Below are positions 26,104 to 34,816 of a DNA stretch of 56,550 nt, piece by piece. The notes below the pieces were generated by a model, which did no database searches, was not told the origin of the DNA, and saw only the letters and a list, made by a program, of their open reading frames with translations. Positions within the stretch are counted from its first letter, which is position 1, and the number at the start of each line of letters is the position of its first letter. The translations under genes were made by a program, and so were the position numbers. Origin of the DNA: Prosthecobacter sp. (lineage in GTDB: Bacteria > Verrucomicrobiota > Verrucomicrobiia > Verrucomicrobiales > Verrucomicrobiaceae); NCBI RefSeq assembly GCF_014879935.1, contig NZ_JACSRD010000184.1, positions 1 through 56,550 on the forward strand, written 5' to 3'.

Positions 26104-27426
26104 TCAGCCCTGAAGGGTCTCCACACGCATCCAGCTCGGCTCTCCACGCACGCATTTCAGCTCGCGGATGGCGGTGATGGCCTTCTTCATGTCGCCGAGA
26201 CGCGCGTCGTGGATCATGAGCACGAGCGATGTGGCACCACTGGTGTCTTCGAGGTCTTCAGGCTGGATCATCGACGAGATGCCGATGCCGCGCTCCCCCA
26301 GCACCGTGGCCACCTGGGCGAGCACTCCCGGCACGTCATCGACGGTCAGACGCAGGTAATAGTGAGACACCGTGTCCTCGATCGGCTTCGATTTGCCGTA
26401 GAGGCCATGCGGAACGAACCCGCTGTGGCGTGCGCCATGCATCAGCACGGCGGCGGCCTCGCAGAGGTCGCTGATCACACTGCTGCTGGTCGGGTCCTGA
26501 CCGGCACCACGGCCATAGAAGAGCGTCTCGCCGACGACATCGCCATTCACAAGCACCGCGTTGAAGGCTCCGCTCACGCTGGCGAGCACGTGCGAAAGAG
26601 GCACCAGCGCGGGCTGCGTGCGCACCTCGACGAGGCCGTTTTCATCCGCACGGATGACGGAAAGCAGCTTGATCGTGTAGCCGAGACGGGCGGCGAATTT
26701 GAAATCGGTGATGTCCACCCGGTCCACGCCTTCCACGTGCACCTTGTCTTGCGGAATCCAGAAGCCGTAGCTGAGCGACGCCAGGATGATCGCCTTGTGG
26801 GCGGCGTCCCAGCCGCTGACATCGAGCGTGGGATCGGCCTCGGCATAGCCTTTTTCCTGCGCCTCCTGAAGAGCGTCCTCATAGCTGAGGCCTGCCTGCG
26901 ACATGCGGGTGAGGATGTAGTTGCAGGTGCCGTTGATGATGCCGTGGATGGAGCGGATATGGTTCCCCACGAGGCCCTCCTGCAGCACCTGGATGATGGG
27001 AATGCCTCCAGCGACGGCCGCCTCGAAGTAAATCGGTACACCGCATTCCTCGGCGAGGGCAAAGAGTTCCTTCCCGCGCTCAGCCAGCAGCGCCTTGTTG
27101 CCGGTCACCACGATCTTTTTCGCCCGCAAGGCTGCGGCGACCATCTCGTAGGCCGTGGTCGTGCCGCCGATCAGTTCGACGATCACCGGAATGGCGGGAT
27201 CATTCACCAGTTCCTTCCAGTCCGTCGTCAGGAGCTCCGCCGGCACCTCCACATCCCGCGACCGGCTCAGATTGCGCACCGCCACGCGGGTCACTTGCAG
27301 CTCCGCCCCGATGCGCTGGCTGATCAGGGCCCGGTTCTTCAGGAGATTCTTGAACACTCCGGCACCCACATTGCCTAAACCTGCCAAACCTATGTTGATG
27401 ACACGCGGGGAGCTGACGCTGGACAT
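26104..27426 (-). CDS. hom: Homoserine dehydrogenase
   Basis: 440 residues; reduces aspartate semialdehyde to homoserine with NAD(P)H in the threonine/methionine pathway. The Rossmann fold is GLAGLGNVGAGVFKNL. VTGNKALLAERG, FEAAVAGGIPIIQVL, IHGIINGTCNYILTRM and the catalytic-region DPTLDVSGWDAAHKAIILA follow. A C-terminal ACT domain (about 355-440, VDDVPGVLAQVATVLGERGI) suggests threonine feedback. It stands alone; its neighbours are convergent and divergent. Confidence 0.96.
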   Translation of the reverse strand: MSSVSSPRVINIGLAGLGNVGAGVFKNLLKNRALISQRIGAELQVTRVAVRNLSRSRDVEVPAELLTTDWKELVNDPAIPVIVELIGGTTTAYEMVAAALRAKKIVVTGNKALLAERGKELFALAEECGVPIYFEAAVAGGIPIIQVLQEGLVGNHIRSIHGIINGTCNYILTRMSQAGLSYEDALQEAQEKGYAEADPTLDVSGWDAAHKAIILASLSYGFWIPQDKVHVEGVDRVDITDFKFAARLGYTIKLLSVIRADENGLVEVRTQPALVPLSHVLASVSGAFNAVLVNGDVVGETLFYGRGAGQDPTSSSVISDLCEAAAVLMHGARHSGFVPHGLYGKSKPIEDTVSHYYLRLTVDDVPGVLAQVATVLGERGIGISSMIQPEDLEDTSGATSLVLMIHDARLGDMKKAITAIRELKCVRGEPSWMRVETLQG

Positions 27427-27561
27427 GATGGGAGAAGTGTTGCCGGAAAAGAAGGGCCGTAGTCATGGCGGAGGCCCCGGGAACTCGCAAGCGGGAACCC
27501 TCGCGAAGACGTGCTCCACAATTCCCCTAGGCGAGCGAACCAAAACCACTGAAAATCAACG

Positions 27562-27585
27562 ATTTGCGTCGAACAAGTCGCAAAT
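27562..27585. promoter_or_regulatory. Short inverted repeat upstream of the PEP-CTERM gene
   Basis: ATTTGCG and CGCAAAT are separated by ten bases, 50 bases before the ATG at 27,635, in a gap that otherwise shows no structure. It could be an operator or a small leader hairpin. No T-run follows. Confidence 0.3.
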
Positions 27586-27634
27586 TAGGCCTTGTCCGGC
27601 GGGGGCCTCGTCTGGTAAAGAATCTTTTATTCAT

Positions 27635-27871
27635 ATGGCTTTCCGTTCAATCAGCTACTGGTTCGTCTGTAGCGCTCTCGCTGTCATCGCGGTAGGCGCT
27701 GCCGAGCCAGTCGTCGATTCGGCCGCCTTCAACCTGCCGGGGGACGTCCCGGCGCTCGTGCAGCCGGTGCCGGAACCCAGCCGGGCGTTGCTGCTGTTCG
27801 CCGGCATCATGGCGATGGCGTTCACCTATCGGAGAGCCTGGCTGAACTGGAAACGCAGTGCCCAGGGCTGA
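27635..27871 (+). CDS. PEP-CTERM domain micro-protein
   Basis: 78 residues in all. It has an N-terminal signal peptide (MAFRSISYWFVCSALAVIAVG), a linker of only about 25 residues, then the sorting signal VPEPSRALLLFAGIMAMAF, closed by a basic cluster YRRAWLNWKR. This is the full tripartite PEP-CTERM signal that exosortases recognise for surface anchoring. Almost no mature domain is left after processing. The start 27,635 was chosen because the signal peptide begins there; an open frame extends upstream without protein-like content. No exosortase gene lies in the window. Confidence 0.75.
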   Translation: MAFRSISYWFVCSALAVIAVGAAEPVVDSAAFNLPGDVPALVQPVPEPSRALLLFAGIMAMAFTYRRAWLNWKRSAQG

Positions 27872-27943
27872 CCCCTGGCTTCCCCTGTTTTGGCGAGTGT
27901 TTTTTGATCGACGCCCTTCCACGCGCCGCCTAGCCTCGCGGCC

Positions 27944-29605
27944 ATGAAAGCGATTCCCGCCCTGCTTTTCCTCGGCTGTGCAGCCCTTCCCGCCGCTGAC
28001 CTGTCTTTTCCGAAGGCGGCCGTCGCCAGCGTGAATCCCATCGCCACCCAGGCGGGTGTCCAGGCGCTGAAAAAGGGCGGAAACGCCGTGGATGCCGCCA
28101 TTGCGGTCGGTTTGACGCTCGGAGTCGTCGATGGGCACAATTCAGGCATCGGCGGCGGCTGTTTCTTTGTCATTCACGGCGCCGACGGCACCGTCACCTG
28201 TATCGACGGTCGTGAAATGGCCGGAGCAGCGGCGAGCCGCGACATGTATGTCATCAACGGCAAACTCGACAACGAAGCCAGCAAGACCGGGGCGCTCGCC
28301 TCCGGGGTGCCGGGGTATCTCAAGGCCTGCGCCGTGGCCCAGAAAAAGCATGGGAAGCTCAAGCTGGCCGATGTGCTGCTGCCTGCTGCCGAGATCGCGG
28401 AGAAAGGCTTTCCCATCGACGAAGTCTATGAGCGCAAACTGGCCGCCACCGCCGCCAAGCTTGCCCTTTTCCCGGCTTCCGCAGCCATCTTCCTCAAAGA
28501 CGGCAAGCCCTTGAAAAAGGGCGACACTCTGGTCCAAACCGACCTTGCAGCCACCTATCGCGCTGTTGCCGAAAAAGGCGTCGAATGGTTCTACGAAGGC
28601 GAATTCGCCGCCAAAACCGCCGAATGGATGAAAAACAACGGTGGCATCCTCACTGCGGCTGATTTCGCGAACTACCAAGCCCCCGAACGCGAACCGATCC
28701 GCTCGAAGTATCGCGGCTACGACCTCGTCACCATGCCGCCGCCCAGTTCTGGCGGCGTCCACGTCGCGCAGATCCTGAACATCCTGGAAAACTTCCCGCT
28801 GCGACACTTCCGCGCCAGCAGTCGCGTTCACGTCATCACCGAGGCCATGAAGCTCGCCTTTGCGGATCGCGCCCACTGGCTCGGCGACCCCGATTTCGCC
28901 AAAGTGCCGCGTGGCCTCGTCGATCCGGCCTATGCGAACGAACTCGCGAAAAAGATCGACCTCGATCACGTGACCGCCGTTCCCGGCCATGGCATGCCGC
29001 CGCATTGGGAAGGCGACATCTTCGGGAAACACACCACCTTCCTCTGCACCGCCGACGCCGAGGGCAACTGGGTGGCTCTCAATCAAACCATCAACACCGC
29101 GTTTGGCAGCAAAGTCGTCATTCCAGGCACCGGAGTGCTCTTGAACGACGAGATGGACGACTTCGCCGTGCAGCCCGGCGTGCCAAACGCCTTCAAACTC
29201 GTCGGAGCCGAAGCCAACGCCATCGCCCCCGGCAAGCGCCCGCTTTCCAGCATGAGTCCGACGATTGTGCTCAAAGACGGCAAGCCCGTCATCGTCACCG
29301 GAGCTGCCGGCGGTCCCACCATCATCACGCAGGCGCTGCTGCTGCTCACCCACATCATCGACGACGGCATGCTGCCCGCCGAGGCGCTCGCCGAACCACG
29401 CTTCCATCACCAATGGAACCCGGACGAGTTGAAGATCGAAAAAGCCTTCGGCGACGCAACGCTCACTCGTGTGGAGAAACTCGGCCACAAACTGTCCCCG
29501 AGCACCAGCTTCGGCGCCTGCCAGGCGATCTACTTCGATGCGGAAAAGAAACTCTTCTTCCCCGCCCACGATCCCCGGGTGCCAGGCAAGGCAGACGGCC
29601 AATGA
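27944..29605 (+). CDS. ggt: Gamma-glutamyltransferase (glutathione hydrolase)
   Basis: 553 residues, exported by signal peptide MKAIPALLFLGCAALPAAD. Ntn-hydrolase precursor that self-cleaves before the catalytic threonine. The segment GKHTTFLCTADAEGNWVALNQTIN holds Thr364 at the expected cleavage site. The usual TTH triad reads TTF. Other signatures are GGNAVDAAIAVGLTLGVV, SGIGGGCFF, DGREMAG and RPLSSMSPTIV. It cleaves gamma-glutamyl bonds of glutathione and related compounds in the periplasm. Length is normal for the family. Confidence 0.92.
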   Translation: MKAIPALLFLGCAALPAADLSFPKAAVASVNPIATQAGVQALKKGGNAVDAAIAVGLTLGVVDGHNSGIGGGCFFVIHGADGTVTCIDGREMAGAAASRDMYVINGKLDNEASKTGALASGVPGYLKACAVAQKKHGKLKLADVLLPAAEIAEKGFPIDEVYERKLAATAAKLALFPASAAIFLKDGKPLKKGDTLVQTDLAATYRAVAEKGVEWFYEGEFAAKTAEWMKNNGGILTAADFANYQAPEREPIRSKYRGYDLVTMPPPSSGGVHVAQILNILENFPLRHFRASSRVHVITEAMKLAFADRAHWLGDPDFAKVPRGLVDPAYANELAKKIDLDHVTAVPGHGMPPHWEGDIFGKHTTFLCTADAEGNWVALNQTINTAFGSKVVIPGTGVLLNDEMDDFAVQPGVPNAFKLVGAEANAIAPGKRPLSSMSPTIVLKDGKPVIVTGAAGGPTIITQALLLLTHIIDDGMLPAEALAEPRFHHQWNPDELKIEKAFGDATLTRVEKLGHKLSPSTSFGACQAIYFDAEKKLFFPAHDPRVPGKADGQ

Positions 29606-29648
29606 CGGCAAGGTTGCCTTTCTCAATGTCTGCCAGTATCATCCTGTC

Positions 29649-29861
29649 ATGTCCTTCGACCCTTTTGCCGTCCAGCTCCCGCCTACGGGCGTTGAGCTGC
29701 GCCTCCCGCCGCCCAACCGGCGTGAGTTAAGCTACGAGGAGAAATATCAACAGGTCCGCCGTCACCTGCGTGATGACGATGCTGGAGAGATGTCTGTGCA
29801 AATGAAGGCCCAAGTGCATGCCAGCGAAAATCAGCCAGCGCGACTTTGCTCAGTTGCTTGA
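29649..29861 (+). CDS. Small hypothetical protein overlapping the next gene
   Basis: 70 residues (MSFDPFAVQLPPTGVELRLP, then PNRRELSYEEKYQQVRRHL). The N-terminal half looks protein-like, with a proline-rich strand and an amphipathic helix. It overlaps the next reading frame by 44 bases, which suggests translational coupling. I recognise no family. Absence of other coding frames here supports it moderately. Confidence 0.5.
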   Translation: MSFDPFAVQLPPTGVELRLPPPNRRELSYEEKYQQVRRHLRDDDAGEMSVQMKAQVHASENQPARLCSVA

Positions 29862-30498
29862 TGGCCCGGCGGTGGATCGCGAAATCGACCGGTTGACTCG
29901 TAAACGCGGCGGCTGGCTTGATGTGGCGCAGATCCTCAGCCGCCGAATCAACGGCACCGTGGATTGGGAGCGCCTGGGTCCGGCTGGATCGCGTTATTCC
30001 GTCATCGGCAGCCGTGGTGAGGCGGTGCTTTTCGATGATCGCATGGATGAAAGCCGCATCATCAAACTGCGTGGCCGCGAGGAAAACGGCTACGGCACGG
30101 CGGGCTTCGGCTGCATCCTGGTGCGCAACGAGCGCGGCATGATCGAATATGGCCCCGGCTCCATGGAGCAGGCATTGGAACGTGAGCGGTTGAGCTGGCA
30201 GGTGCTCGGGTTTGGCTGCGAACTGGAGGCGATCATCGGAGACCATGCCGGAATGCTGCTGGCTCAGCGTTTCATCGCCGGACGGGCACCGACGGAGCGG
30301 GAAATCCGCTCCTGGATGACCGAACGCGGATGGGAGCCGCTCCAGATGCGGCGGGATGTGTCGGTGACGCTGCGCGACCACGCCTGGCAGCGGGATGGCA
30401 TCGGTGCGTTTGATGCCAACGAGACCAATTTCATCCGCAGCGAGGCCGACGGCGAATTGTATCCGATTGACCTCATCGTGTGGCCGATGCCGCAGTAG
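29818..30498 (+). CDS. Hypothetical protein resembling putative polyvalent protein kinases
   Basis: 226 residues, soluble. The C-terminal half reads LLAQRFIAGRAPTEREIRSW, then a central DANETNF and a final GELYPIDLIVWP. This pattern of SQxFIxGxxPTxxEI followed by DxxxxNF and a terminal G-x-L-x-PID-L-I is how I recall the small kinase-like proteins called putative polyvalent protein kinases in mobile elements. No canonical HRD/DFG pair is visible, so catalytic activity is uncertain. The first 100 residues give no match. It is probably co-expressed with the 70-residue protein and converges on the response regulator with a six-base gap. Confidence 0.6.
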   Translation: MPAKISQRDFAQLLDGPAVDREIDRLTRKRGGWLDVAQILSRRINGTVDWERLGPAGSRYSVIGSRGEAVLFDDRMDESRIIKLRGREENGYGTAGFGCILVRNERGMIEYGPGSMEQALERERLSWQVLGFGCELEAIIGDHAGMLLAQRFIAGRAPTEREIRSWMTERGWEPLQMRRDVSVTLRDHAWQRDGIGAFDANETNFIRSEADGELYPIDLIVWPMPQ

Positions 30499-30504
30499 CG
30501 GGTG

Positions 30505-31743
30505 TCAGTCTTCCTTCAGTTTCCGTCGCAGCGTCGCCCGGTTCATCTTCAACGCAGCCGCCAGTCGGGTTGGTTTGCCGTCGAAGCGCTGCAAGAGCGT
30601 GTCGAGCATCGAAGCTTCCACTGTTTCGAGCAGATCGTCGTAGGCAGGCATGGATTCGTCGGGACCGGTGGTCTTCTGGTCGAGCCAGGCTGCCAGGCTG
30701 CGTTTCATGGTCTCTTCCAGGTGGTTTCCGTCATCGGCTTTGACGAGGGTGGAAGGCAGATGATGCGGCAGGATCGTCCGGCCGCCGCACACGGCGGCGG
30801 CGTGCGACATCGAGGTCTTCAGTTCACGCACGTTGCCCGGCCAGGCGTAGGCCTTGAGCGCGGCCAGGGCCTCGGCAGAGAGCACGTGATCCCCCAGGAA
30901 TGAGGCCGCCAGCGCCGGGAGGTCCGCGGTACGCTCCGCCAGCGGTGGCAGGGTGACCTGAAGCACCGTCAGGGCGTAAAACAGGTCTTCACGCAGCGCT
31001 GACAGCTCGCCGCCAGCCGTGCTGAACAACCGTGCCTGCAAACCTGGAATGCGATGCAGCAGCGCCGCCTGCAGGGGCTTTGAAAAGGTGCTGATCTCAT
31101 CCAGAACGAGCACTCCACGGCCTGCTTTGGCCATCGCTTCGTCCAAGGCGGCCTCCACGCGATCCGCAGCCCATTCATCGGCCCGGAAAACGACCAGCGG
31201 CTCGCTCGAACGGGCGCTGTGGCGGTGAATGACCTGCGCGGCGAGCGTCTTGCCGCTTCCCGGCGGTCCTTGCAGCAAAACGGGCGCGTCACAGCCACTC
31301 GCCTGGGCGATCACGGCAAAGGCCCGCTGCATGGCATCGCTGGTGCCGATCATCGTTGTTCCGGAGGTCGATGCCGCCTTCGCCGGTGTGAAGACCTCGC
31401 GGATGGTACGCTGGATGGCGGCGAGATCGAGGGGCTTGAGGAAGTACTCGCGTGCTCCCAGCCTGCGGGCCTCCAGCGCGGTGTCGAGCGTGCCGTGCGC
31501 CGTGATGATGATGACGGGCGGCGGCTTTGGCAGTGCCTGGATTTTCTCCAGCACCTTCAGGCCGCTCACATCGGGAAGACCGACGTCGAGGATGACAAGG
31601 CCGAAGTTCTGAGTGCCGAGCTTGTCGATGCCGCCCTGTCCACTGGCCGCGACCACGGGCGTGGCGTCCATGCGGCGCACGACCGTGGCCAGTGCCGCGG
31701 CGAGTGCGTATTCGTCTTCGATGATGAGGATGGCGGAATTCAT
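30505..31743 (-). CDS. NtrC-like response regulator lacking the GAFTGA loop
   Basis: 412 residues: receiver domain 1-118 with Asp53 as phospho-acceptor (LVILDVGLPD) and Lys103; AAA+ domain about 130-310 with Walker A GPPGSGKT (159-166) and Walker B VLVLDEIS (Asp215, Glu216); Fis-type helix-turn-helix at the C terminus (TRLAAALKMNRATLRRKL). The stretch between HSARSSEPLVVFRADE and Walker B is about 25 residues shorter than in sigma-54 activators and lacks the ESELFGHEKGAFTGA block that contacts sigma-54. It may therefore regulate sigma-70 promoters or act without sigma-54. It overlaps its histidine kinase by four bases. Confidence 0.9.
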   Translation of the reverse strand: MNSAILIIEDEYALAAALATVVRRMDATPVVAASGQGGIDKLGTQNFGLVILDVGLPDVSGLKVLEKIQALPKPPPVIIITAHGTLDTALEARRLGAREYFLKPLDLAAIQRTIREVFTPAKAASTSGTTMIGTSDAMQRAFAVIAQASGCDAPVLLQGPPGSGKTLAAQVIHRHSARSSEPLVVFRADEWAADRVEAALDEAMAKAGRGVLVLDEISTFSKPLQAALLHRIPGLQARLFSTAGGELSALREDLFYALTVLQVTLPPLAERTADLPALAASFLGDHVLSAEALAALKAYAWPGNVRELKTSMSHAAAVCGGRTILPHHLPSTLVKADDGNHLEETMKRSLAAWLDQKTTGPDESMPAYDDLLETVEASMLDTLLQRFDGKPTRLAAALKMNRATLRRKLKED

Positions 31744-32831
31744 GAGGCAGCAGAAGGAAGTGTCACGGTGACGAGCGCCCCGCCCTTGGGGTGATTCTTC
31801 ATCTCCAAACGTCCACCGTGGGCCTCCACGATGCCAGCGACGATGTTCAGCCCGACGCCCATGCCGCCTTCCTTCTCGGTGAAGAAAAGCTCGGTGCCCC
31901 GGGCCAGTGCGTCTTCGGTAAAACCGGGGCCGGAGTCGGCAAAACGGAGGGTGACCTCGCCGGACCGGTCTTCAGCCCCGATGCGCAGAGAACCGCCGCG
32001 CGGCATCGCCTGGATGGCATTCACGAGGATGTTTCGAAAGGCCTGCGCGAGCCGCTGAGCGTCTCCCATCACCCAGATCGGTCCCGCCAAGGTGTTTTCC
32101 AGGCGCACACCGGCGTGTTGGGCCTGCGCCTCGAGGTTTTGCGCGACTGAGAGGATGCAGCCCGCCACATCCAGCCTCACGAGCTTCGGCGGCAGCGGGC
32201 TGGCCAGATGGAGCCACTGGTTCACGAGGCCGGCGATGACCTCCGACTCGCTCTGAATGATCTGCACCGCCCGCCTGTCCTCCTCATCGCCGGGTGTCAT
32301 CAGTTGCGCATGCAGTTGGATGGACGCGAGCGGGTTTTTGATGTCATGCGCCAGACTCGTCGCCACGCGACCCAGCATGGCGAGGCGCTCTGACTGTGCC
32401 CGTTTGAGGCGTTCCCTCGCGAGCGCCCACCCGACGAGCGCTGAAACGAGCCAGAAGACGAGCAGCGCGTTCCGGGTGCCAGGATCACGCAGTGAAAGCT
32501 GCGATGCGGCCGGTTTGCGCGTGAAAATCATGTCATGCTTGCCGTCCAGCCGGATGACCACGGTGTTCTCGTCCGCGGCGTTCGTCGTTCCTGCCTCACG
32601 AAACTCGATGTGCTCGCCAATCAGCCGTTCCAGGTCGCGGGCGAGCCGTTCGCTGCGCGGAAGGTTCATCTGGCGCACAAAATCCGCGTCCGCCTGCGCC
32701 AGCGCGTGAAACAGGCGTGTCGATTCCTCGCTCTCGCGCTGCCGCAGCCACGCCAGCAGCAGCAACGACCCCACGACAACAAACGCGAGGAAACCGAGGC
32801 CGAAGCGCCAGGATTTGAGCAAAGACGTCAC
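31740..32831 (-). CDS. Sensor histidine kinase
   Basis: About 363 residues. Two membrane helices (about 8-28 and 120-138) flank a short periplasmic sensor of about 90 residues. The phospho-acceptor box is LAHDIKNPLASIQLHAQ. The HATPase part has the N-box FRNILVNAIQAMPRGG, DSGPGFTEDALARG and GGMGVGLNIVAGIVEAHGG. It phosphorylates the regulator that overlaps its 3' end. Start: GTG 32,831 gives MTSLLKSWRFGLGFL and is preferred here; TTG 32,867 would add 12 residues. It lies about 15-50 bases downstream of the polyprenyl synthase gene, probably in one transcript. Confidence 0.9.
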   Translation of the reverse strand: MTSLLKSWRFGLGFLAFVVVGSLLLLAWLRQRESEESTRLFHALAQADADFVRQMNLPRSERLARDLERLIGEHIEFREAGTTNAADENTVVIRLDGKHDMIFTRKPAASQLSLRDPGTRNALLVFWLVSALVGWALARERLKRAQSERLAMLGRVATSLAHDIKNPLASIQLHAQLMTPGDEEDRRAVQIIQSESEVIAGLVNQWLHLASPLPPKLVRLDVAGCILSVAQNLEAQAQHAGVRLENTLAGPIWVMGDAQRLAQAFRNILVNAIQAMPRGGSLRIGAEDRSGEVTLRFADSGPGFTEDALARGTELFFTEKEGGMGVGLNIVAGIVEAHGGRLEMKNHPKGGALVTVTLPSAAS

Positions 32832-32882
32832 GTGGCGAGGATGGAGGCGAGGCGTCCGGGCTGTCAACAGGCCTGGCTGGAC

Positions 32883-34655
32883 TCAAGCCGTGGCGACTTT
32901 CGGCACCAGATGCTCCGCAGCCTTGGCGGCTTCTGCCAGCACCTCGGGATTGAGGTTCTTCTGCTCAAACTCGCGGCACCAGCCTTTGATTTCGAGCTCG
33001 TTGAAGATCTTGCCCAGCACACGACGCAGCAGGCCCTTCAGGTTCGGCAGTTCGACCTGCTGAAGCGAGCGGATGGCGACTTCCTTGTAGCTTTCGAGCA
33101 GCGTCATCGCCTTCTCATGCGCACCGCTTTGCAGCGCCCATTGACGGATGGTGGCGTTGTCGGGCTTCGTGGTGGCCACGCCGTTCCAGAGCGCCTCCAT
33201 CTGCTCCTTGACCTCTCCCGTGCCTTTTTCACGCAGCAACGACAGCACAATGCTGGGGCGCATGTTCCACTCGTTGCCAGCAGCGGAGTCCTCCCCGAGG
33301 TCATCCAGGTCATCGCGGATCTGATAAGCGATGCCGAGGTTCTCACTGTAGGCGTGGAGCACGTCCGCGCATTCGTCGAGCTGGCCGGCAAGAGCTGCGC
33401 CCACTTTCAGGGCCACTTCAAAGGCGGGAGCGGTCTTGCTGCGGAAGATTTCCAGCACCTGCGTGCTGCTCAGAGCCACGGGATGACGCGTCCAGAGCAG
33501 TTCGGCCCCCTGACCGATGCAAAGCTCGCGCTGGCCTTCCGCCGCGACGAGCAAGGCCGCGCTGCGGATGTGGGCAGGCGCATCGTTGTCAGCCAGAAGG
33601 CGGTAACCTTCGCCAATGAGCAGGTCACCGATGTTCAACGCGACAGGAATGCCATGCTCGGTGTGCAGCGTGGTTTCGCCGTAGCGCTCGGCGTCGCCAT
33701 CCTCGATGTCGTCGTGGACGAGCGAGGCCTTGTGGAAGATCTCGACCGCGATGGCGGCTTTTTTGACGGTGTCGGAGATGGGGCCTTCCGGATCTTCACG
33801 CAGCGCCTGATAAGCCGCGACCGTGAGGAAAGGACGCCAGCGTTTGCCAGCGCGTGCCAGCCATTCACGCGCGATGTCGTCGCTGTGACCACGTGAGGGG
33901 CCCATGAGCGCGTCCAGCGACTCGCGGGTGAACCACGTCTTCACCTCGTCGTGAAGCGCGTTGAGGTTCAGGCGGCGTGTTTTGTCCTCGCTGGTGAGGT
34001 GGATGTAGTCCCACACCCAGTCGATATCGACGACGGTGTCGATGCAGTCGTCCTGGAGCAGCGGCACCGCGACGGCCGGAATGGCGGCGGCTTCCACATA
34101 CGGGAAGGTGCGCTCCAGCACAGGCAGGCAGGAAATGCCGACGATGGCCTCGATCTTGCCCGTCTGAATGAGTGACATGACGATGGCGCTGCCTTCGGCC
34201 ACGAGGACGGCGTAACCGAGCTTCTCCGCCTCGTTCTGGAAGTCCTGGATCGAGCACAGCCCGCACTGTTTGCAGAGCAGGCCGAATTCATCGAAGGGAG
34301 CCGGGCACTTGCTCTCCACGCGAAGGCATTTCGGCATCAGCAGCAGGCGCTTTTCAAAAGGGATCGTGGCCAGCGACTCGCGCCAGGTCTCATTCGCCAG
34401 CAAGACGCCGACGTAGTCGCGATACACCCGGTCGATGCCATAGATTGCCAGTACTTTGTCCGTGTGCTCCTGCAGATCGCCCAAGGGCACAGGCGGCACG
34501 AGATTCGCCTCCTCGGCATACTGCCTGACCTGCCCGAGGATCTCATCGCGATGCTGCTTGGTCTGCGGGATGTTCTTCTTCGGCTGGCGAAGACGGCGGT
34601 TCAGGCCGGGGATGGGCGGCGGCAGGGCGGCAGAACGAACGGCAACGGTGGACAT
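32883..34655 (-). CDS. DUF116-polyprenyl diphosphate synthase fusion
   Basis: 590 residues. The N-terminal part (about 30-240) is DUF116-like with a cysteine cluster at about 105-135: MPKCLRVESKCPAPF, then LLCKQCGLCSI, a likely metal or Fe-S site. The C-terminal part (about 255-590) is a trans-polyprenyl synthase: GKRWRPFLTVAAYQAL, first Asp-rich motif LVHDDIEDGD near 315, GDLLIGEGYRL and second motif YQIRDDLDDLGED near 447. Both motifs are intact, so isoprenoid chain elongation is likely; chain length cannot be read. The fusion suggests that DUF116 acts in, or gates, isoprenoid metabolism. Confidence 0.88.
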   Translation of the reverse strand: MSTVAVRSAALPPPIPGLNRRLRQPKKNIPQTKQHRDEILGQVRQYAEEANLVPPVPLGDLQEHTDKVLAIYGIDRVYRDYVGVLLANETWRESLATIPFEKRLLLMPKCLRVESKCPAPFDEFGLLCKQCGLCSIQDFQNEAEKLGYAVLVAEGSAIVMSLIQTGKIEAIVGISCLPVLERTFPYVEAAAIPAVAVPLLQDDCIDTVVDIDWVWDYIHLTSEDKTRRLNLNALHDEVKTWFTRESLDALMGPSRGHSDDIAREWLARAGKRWRPFLTVAAYQALREDPEGPISDTVKKAAIAVEIFHKASLVHDDIEDGDAERYGETTLHTEHGIPVALNIGDLLIGEGYRLLADNDAPAHIRSAALLVAAEGQRELCIGQGAELLWTRHPVALSSTQVLEIFRSKTAPAFEVALKVGAALAGQLDECADVLHAYSENLGIAYQIRDDLDDLGEDSAAGNEWNMRPSIVLSLLREKGTGEVKEQMEALWNGVATTKPDNATIRQWALQSGAHEKAMTLLESYKEVAIRSLQQVELPNLKGLLRRVLGKIFNELEIKGWCREFEQKNLNPEVLAEAAKAAEHLVPKVATA

Positions 34656-34816
34656 GAACGAATGTGGAGGGAAGGAGCGGAGGGGCGGGTGCCCCGGTTT
34701 AACCGCGCTCAGGGGTGGCTGTCTTGCAGATATTGCGGATCAGTATGCGAATCCTGTGTGTTTGGACCGAAAGAGGACTGGAACGGCAGTGCGACGGCCA
34801 TTTCGAGATCACCCGG

